NCBI GenBank assembly: GCA_937925895.1
Contig: CALANC010000414.1
Coordinates: forward strand, 1 to 9,015
Length of the DNA stretch: 9,015 nucleotides
DNA from: an uncultured Desulfobacterales bacterium
GTDB taxonomy: Bacteria > Desulfobacterota > Desulfobacteria > Desulfobacterales > UBA11574
Reading direction: 5' to 3'
This document shows positions 5,124-9,015 of this stretch, one piece after another; within the stretch, counting starts at the first letter, position 1, and every line of letters begins with the position of its first letter. The notes under the pieces are model-generated. The model was not told the DNA's origin. It did not search any database and saw only the letters and a program-made list of their open reading frames with translations. The position numbers and the translations under genes are program-made.

Positions 5124-5906
5124 GTGGAAAGTATTGTATTATTAAAACAGGTTCCGGCAACAGAATCCTTGGTTAGAATTGCAGCCGATGGCATATCCTT
5201 AAACAAGGATGATGTCAAATGGATTATTAACCCCTATGACGAATTTGCAGTTGAGGAAGCGCTTCGAATTAAAGAAGCCCACGGCGGTTCGGTTACGATC
5301 GTTTCTTTGGGACCGGAAAAGGCCGTAGAAGCCATAAGGACTGCCCTGGCGATGGGTGCTGACAAAGGAGTACTGATCAATGATTCAGCTGCCGAAAGAT
5401 ACGATAGTCTTAACATCGCACGAATTCTTGCTGCAGCAATAAAAGAGGTGCCTTTTGATCTGATAATCGCAGGTCAGCGTGCAGTTGACAACGATAACTT
5501 TCAGGTGGGAGCAGCCACTGCTGAATTTTTAAGTATCCCACACATTTCCATGGTAATAAAGCAAGAGATCATTGACTCTAAAATCAGATGTCACAAGACG
5601 GTTGAAGGTGGAACGGTTGAAATTGAGGCGCCGATTCCCGTCCTGTTTACCACTCAGCGTGGACTGAACGAGCCCCGCTATGCTTCCCTTCCGGGTATTA
5701 TGAAAGCAAAAAAGAAACCTATTGATATAAAAACTATTGCCGACCTTGGCCTCGACGCCGACCAGATCGGAAAACCTTTGACAAGAATCATTGCACTAAA
5801 GCCTCCTCCTGAGCGGAAAGCCGGTATCATGATTGAAGGAGAATCAGCCCAGACAAAAGCTGCTGAATTGGTCAGGATATTGCACGAAGAGGAAAAAGTT
5901 ATATAA
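5124..5906 (+). CDS. etfB: Electron transfer flavoprotein, beta subunit
   Basis: EtfB forms the ETF heterodimer with EtfA and takes electrons from acyl-CoA and related dehydrogenases. In some anaerobes the heterodimer performs flavin-based bifurcation. The 260 residues start with the typical IVLLKQVPATE and continue with NPYDEFAVEEALRIKE (about 36-51), AIRTALAMGADKGVLI (about 70-85), AGQRAVDNDNFQVGAATAEFL (the nucleotide-binding loop, about 116-136) and the family signature GLNEPRYASLPGIMKAKKK (about 180-198). The start is GTG at 5124, with AGAAAGG eight bases upstream; it places the conserved beta strand at the very N-terminus as in other EtfB. EtfA follows after 13 bases. Whether the site holds AMP (classical) or a second FAD (bifurcating) cannot be settled by eye. 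Confidence 0.95.
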   Translation: MESIVLLKQVPATESLVRIAADGISLNKDDVKWIINPYDEFAVEEALRIKEAHGGSVTIVSLGPEKAVEAIRTALAMGADKGVLINDSAAERYDSLNIARILAAAIKEVPFDLIIAGQRAVDNDNFQVGAATAEFLSIPHISMVIKQEIIDSKIRCHKTVEGGTVEIEAPIPVLFTTQRGLNEPRYASLPGIMKAKKKPIDIKTIADLGLDADQIGKPLTRIIALKPPPERKAGIMIEGESAQTKAAELVRILHEEEKVI

Positions 5907-5907
5907 T

Positions 5908-5913
5908 AAGGAG
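5908..5913 (+). promoter_or_regulatory. Ribosome-binding site deciding the etfA start
   Basis: AAGGAG sits six bases upstream of the ATG at 5920, just after the etfB stop. It decides against the in-frame start at 5833, which lies inside etfB. Confidence 0.85.
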
Positions 5914-5919
5914 ATAAAC

Positions 5920-6885
5920 ATGTCACAAGGTGTGCTCACAATTTCAGAACAACTAGAGGGTAATTTTAGAAAAGTTACATACGAGGCCTTAAGTGAAGGC
6001 AGGCGTATTACCGATCATCTTGACTGTGACCTTGTAGCTATGGTTTTAGGATCAGAAATTGAAGACGTTGCCAAAGAACTTGGACACTACGGTGCTGATA
6101 GAATAATAGTGGCAGATAATCCACAACTTTATAATTATACAACCGATGCGTATACCAATGTGATCGCTGATTTTATTACCAAAGAAACGCCGAATGTGGT
6201 TATCTTGGGTGCATCCACTCAGGGCAAGGACTTATCCGCCCGCCTAGCTGCTCGTCTGAATGCTCCGCTGGCCATGGACAGCCTTGCTGTTCGTTTTGAT
6301 GAAGACAACCTTATTGCAACGCGGCCCATGCACGGGGGCAAAGTTATGGCCGATGTGGTACTTGAAGGAAAGCCAAAGATGTTGGCGATTCGACCAAACG
6401 CAATGCCCATAATCAAGGTTGAAGGAACAGGATCAGTTGAAAAAATGGACGTCGATATCGGCACAACTTCCCTGAAGTTTATTGAAAAGCACCTCGATAC
6501 AAGCAAGGTGGAACTTACGGAGGCGGACATCGTTATATCTGGCGGCAGGGGAATGGGCTGTCCGGATTTTTCCTTAATTGAAGAATTGGCTCAACTTGTT
6601 GAGGGTGCTGTTGGTGCATCGCGATCTGCTGTTGACGAAGGATGGCGATCATCTTCAGACCAGGTGGGCCAGACCGGTAAGGTGGTCTCTCCTAACCTTT
6701 ATGTTGCCTGTGGAATATCCGGAGCCATCCAGCACCTGGCGGGAATGTCGTCATCCAAAATTATCGTTGCCATAAACCAGGACGCAGACGCACCCATATT
6801 CTCCAGGGCCGATTACGGTATAGAGGGTGATCTTTTTGAAATTTTACCCTTAATTATTGAAGAAGTTAGAAAATTAAATAAATAG
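5920..6885 (+). CDS. etfA: Electron transfer flavoprotein, alpha subunit
   Basis: EtfA is the FAD-binding partner of EtfB. The 321-residue product has an N-terminal Rossmann-like domain containing GHYGADRIIVAD, and TPNVVILGASTQGKDLSARLAARL. The C-terminal FAD domain carries VISGGRGMG, GASRSAVDEGW, VGQTGKVVSPNLYVACGISG and VAINQDADAPIFSRADYGIEGD, which are the conserved FAD-binding segments of the family. AAGGAG (5908-5913) lies six bases before the ATG at 5920 and fixes this start. The frame stays open upstream to 5833, but that part overlaps etfB and has no family match. There is no added ferredoxin domain at the N-terminus. The gene is translated with etfB from one operon. Downstream, 34 bases without a visible terminator lead to rimO. 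Confidence 0.96.
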   Translation: MSQGVLTISEQLEGNFRKVTYEALSEGRRITDHLDCDLVAMVLGSEIEDVAKELGHYGADRIIVADNPQLYNYTTDAYTNVIADFITKETPNVVILGASTQGKDLSARLAARLNAPLAMDSLAVRFDEDNLIATRPMHGGKVMADVVLEGKPKMLAIRPNAMPIIKVEGTGSVEKMDVDIGTTSLKFIEKHLDTSKVELTEADIVISGGRGMGCPDFSLIEELAQLVEGAVGASRSAVDEGWRSSSDQVGQTGKVVSPNLYVACGISGAIQHLAGMSSSKIIVAINQDADAPIFSRADYGIEGDLFEILPLIIEEVRKLNK

Positions 6886-6919
6886 GAATATTTTCAGTCG
6901 CTAAAGTGAGCCGACATTA

Positions 6920-8236
6920 ATGAAATTGCATTTGGTAAGTTTAGGCTGTGCCAAAAATCTTGTCGACAGCGAAATTATGCTTGGCCGGCTCATGCAAGCC
7001 GGATTAACTGTTACACCGGACCCTGGAAAAGCCAATTTAATACTCATCAATACATGCAGTTTTATCGAATCCGCTATAGATGAATCCATTGACACGATTC
7101 TTGAATTGGCAAAATTTAAACAATCCGGAGCCTGTGAGCGCCTCATCGTAACAGGATGTCTTCCCGAACGTTTCAGAGAAAAAATCACAGATTCTTTACC
7201 TGAGGTTGACGTTTTCCTTGGCACCTGTGCCTTCGATAAAATTTTAGCGGTAGTGGACTGCCGAACGAATAGGTCCCGATGTTTTTTGCCGGATCCTGAT
7301 ACCATACCTTTGCAGAGCCAAGACAGCCCTAGAGTGCTGAGCACACCTTTCACGGCTTATCTAAAAATTGCAGAAGGATGTAGCCGGCATTGTACCTATT
7401 GTATTATTCCTAAATTACGCGGAAAACAAAAAAGCCGACAAGTTAATGATATTGTTGGTGAAGCGCGCTCATTGCTCTCATCGGGAGTAAAGGAGTTGAT
7501 ACTTATTTCCCAAGATACTACTTGGTATGGGAAAGATCTAACCCCGCCGACTTCTCTTTCCCGGATCCTTGAGCATATATCGGACATATCCAATGACATA
7601 TGGATCCGGATTCTGTACTGCCATCCTGAAAGCATAGACGATACGTTTATTAGAACAGTTGCGAAACGAAAGAACATATGTTCTTATTTTGACATTCCCA
7701 TTCAGCATGCTAGCGACAGGGTTTTAAAAAAGATGGGAAGAATTTATTCATCAGACGACTTGCGCAGACTCTTTGATAAAATTAGGACGTATGTAGCTGA
7801 CGCTGTTCTCAGAACAACGGCCATCGTAGGTTTTCCAGGAGAGACTGATGAAGATTTTGAAAAACTATTGGCATTTGTTCAAGACGTTTGTTTCGACCAT
7901 TTGGGTGCTTTTAACTATTCTGACGCTGAAGATCTGCCGTCTCACAAACTGCCCGACCATATCCCGGAAAGTGAGGCTAAATACAGGTATGACCGGCTCA
8001 TGACTTGTCAGGCTAAAATATCTTTAAGTCATAATCGCAAGTATATCGGTAACGTCTATGATGTTATTGTAGAAGAAAAAATAGAAGAAAATCTTGTCAA
8101 GGGTCGTACTTTTTTCCAAGCTCCGGAAGTCGACGGAACGACTTATATTCGTTCCGAAAAATTGGGCTCCGGTTCCTTTGTCAGCGTAAAAATTACAGAT
8201 GCTCACGAATATGACCTTGCAGGAGAAGTTGCATGA
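6920..8236 (+). CDS. rimO: Ribosomal protein S12 methylthiotransferase RimO
   Basis: RimO is a radical-SAM enzyme that adds a methylthio group to the conserved aspartate of ribosomal protein S12. The 438-residue protein has the three-domain plan of the family. The N-terminal UPF0004 domain has cluster Cys10 (LVSLGCAKNLVDSE), Cys46 (INTCSFIESA) and Cys80 (VTGCLPER). The radical-SAM core has CSRHCTYC (Cys154, 158, 161) followed by IIPKLRGKQKSR, and later DIPIQHASDRVLKKMGR and TTAIVGFPGETDEDF. The C-terminal TRAM domain lies around 375-438 (GRTFFQAPEVDGTTYI onward). The start motif SLGCAKNLVDSE distinguishes RimO from the tRNA enzyme MiaB. The ATG at 6920 has only a weak upstream site (AAGTGAG). 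The stop overlaps the next start by ATGA. It follows etfA closely, so it may share the etf transcript. Confidence 0.96.
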   Translation: MKLHLVSLGCAKNLVDSEIMLGRLMQAGLTVTPDPGKANLILINTCSFIESAIDESIDTILELAKFKQSGACERLIVTGCLPERFREKITDSLPEVDVFLGTCAFDKILAVVDCRTNRSRCFLPDPDTIPLQSQDSPRVLSTPFTAYLKIAEGCSRHCTYCIIPKLRGKQKSRQVNDIVGEARSLLSSGVKELILISQDTTWYGKDLTPPTSLSRILEHISDISNDIWIRILYCHPESIDDTFIRTVAKRKNICSYFDIPIQHASDRVLKKMGRIYSSDDLRRLFDKIRTYVADAVLRTTAIVGFPGETDEDFEKLLAFVQDVCFDHLGAFNYSDAEDLPSHKLPDHIPESEAKYRYDRLMTCQAKISLSHNRKYIGNVYDVIVEEKIEENLVKGRTFFQAPEVDGTTYIRSEKLGSGSFVSVKITDAHEYDLAGEVA

Positions 8237-9015
8237 GTGATCTGAAAACTAAAATCCTTTCCCTGGTAAAAAGTGATCTAAAAGAGATTGAGGAAGCCCT
8301 TAGGCAAAATTTAAACCCCTATTTAGATCTAGTCCACACCATTGCCAGTCATATACTATTCAGCGGTGGCAAGCGATTAAGACCGCTGCTTATGGTTCTG
8401 TCTGCCAGAATTTGCGGGTATGATGGCAATTATGATAAAACGTTCTCAGCCATCTTCGAATATTTGCATGCCGCAACGCTATTGCACGACGATCTTGTGG
8501 ATGAGGCAACATTGCGGAGGGGTAAGCCTGTAGCAAATATGGTCTGGGACAACCCGACCGCGGTTCTGGTAGGGGATTTTCTGCTCGCCCGTTCCCTTTC
8601 GATTGCAGCTAAAACCAAACGGCCAGATGTTATTGACGTTGTAGCTGGAATTACAGAAAACATGTCCCAAGGAGAAATTCAGCAACTCGCGAGAAAGGGC
8701 CATTTAGATCTCACCGAAGAGGAATACATGGAAATCATTCGGCGAAAAACCGCTGTTCTCTTTCAAGGCGCATGTCTAACAGGCGCTTTAATTGCAGAGA
8801 CATCTGAAGAAAAGGGAGCGCAAATGGCTGCCTATGGTTTCAACATGGGGATGGCATTTCAGATGATTGACGATTTGCTTGACTACACTTTGAATACCAG
8901 GGCCATTGGCAAGGGGATCGGAGCAGACTTAAAAGAAGGAAAATTGACTCTTCCGGTTATCTATTCCCTCAAAACAGCCGAGAAAAAAGACCGGAAACAA
9001 ATGGAAAAAATAATC
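8233..9015 (+). CDS. Polyprenyl diphosphate synthase (long-chain type), 3'-truncated by window edge
   Basis: This trans-isoprenyl diphosphate synthase condenses isopentenyl diphosphate onto an allylic primer, most likely to build the side chain of menaquinone. The frame is open for 261 codons to the window end, about 60 residues short of the usual 320. Motifs in order: FSGGKRLRPLL (about 43-53), the first Asp-rich motif LLHDDLVDEATLRRGK with Asp86, Asp87 and Asp90, then VLVGDFLLARS, MSQGEIQQL, the Lys-Thr pair in RRKTAVLF, and the second Asp-rich motif QMIDDLLDY with Asp213, Asp214 and Asp217, followed by GKGIGADLKEGKLTLPV. Small residues (Ala, Thr) at the fifth and fourth positions before the first motif resemble octaprenyl/heptaprenyl synthases (IspB, HepT type) rather than short-chain FPP enzymes. 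Its ATG overlaps the rimO stop (ATGA), with AGGAGA about seven bases upstream, implying translational coupling. Confidence 0.92.
   Translation, partial: MSDLKTKILSLVKSDLKEIEEALRQNLNPYLDLVHTIASHILFSGGKRLRPLLMVLSARICGYDGNYDKTFSAIFEYLHAATLLHDDLVDEATLRRGKPVANMVWDNPTAVLVGDFLLARSLSIAAKTKRPDVIDVVAGITENMSQGEIQQLARKGHLDLTEEEYMEIIRRKTAVLFQGACLTGALIAETSEEKGAQMAAYGFNMGMAFQMIDDLLDYTLNTRAIGKGIGADLKEGKLTLPVIYSLKTAEKKDRKQMEKII

Noticed and set aside
5833..6885. Longer EtfA starting at 5833
   Set aside because: The extra 29 codons lie within etfB in another frame and lack family similarity. AAGGAG six bases before the ATG at 5920 gives the proper start.

Overview
The window comes from an anaerobic bacterium, most likely a sulfate-reducing or syntrophic member of the Desulfobacterota (former Deltaproteobacteria). 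This rests on gene content: a FlxABCD/heterodisulfide-reductase-type electron-transfer module, an electron-transferring flavoprotein (ETF), a ferritin-like protein, an ApbE flavin transferase and a selenocysteine-containing MvhD-type subunit. No rRNA or other taxonomic marker is present, so the assignment is inferred.

Layout. Bases 1-855 (+) hold the 3' part of apbE. It converges with a minus-strand operon at 871-4796, which reads, in transcription order: MvhD/FlxD-like subunit, FrhB-like double [4Fe-4S] protein (FlxC-like), AsrA/HydB-like [4Fe-4S] protein (FlxB-like), AsrB/HydG-like FAD/NAD(P)/[2Fe-2S] protein (FlxA-like), and a rubrerythrin/ferritin-like diiron protein. A 327-base intergenic region (4797-5123) separates it from a divergent plus-strand cluster: etfB, etfA, rimO and a long-chain polyprenyl diphosphate synthase gene that runs off the window end.

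The most notable feature is the mvhD-like gene. Its frame is interrupted by one in-frame TGA exactly where the family has the first Cys of the GCHPGDCHY motif. The protein continues in the same frame with full family similarity, and a hairpin with a UGGAA loop begins 22 nt after the TGA, as a bacterial SECIS element should. It is best annotated as one 154-residue selenoprotein with Sec67, not as two short ORFs or a pseudogene.

The second notable feature is the divergent control region. It carries two copies of a 10-bp palindromic word in opposite orientation (TTGTTGACAA), each containing a TTGACA that could be the -35 box of one of the divergent promoters. A terminator-like hairpin with a T-run lies between the putative etf promoter and etfB.

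How the genes may work together (inference): the minus-strand module would move electrons between NAD(P)H (FlxA-like) and a [2Fe-2S] adaptor (MvhD-like) through the iron-sulfur proteins, normally feeding HdrA. No hdrABC is adjacent here. The head-to-head arrangement and shared operator-like sites with etfBA suggest co-regulation with acyl-CoA dehydrogenase/ETF electron flow. RimO and the polyprenyl synthase (probably quinone side chain) look like housekeeping genes co-transcribed with or lying downstream of etfBA.
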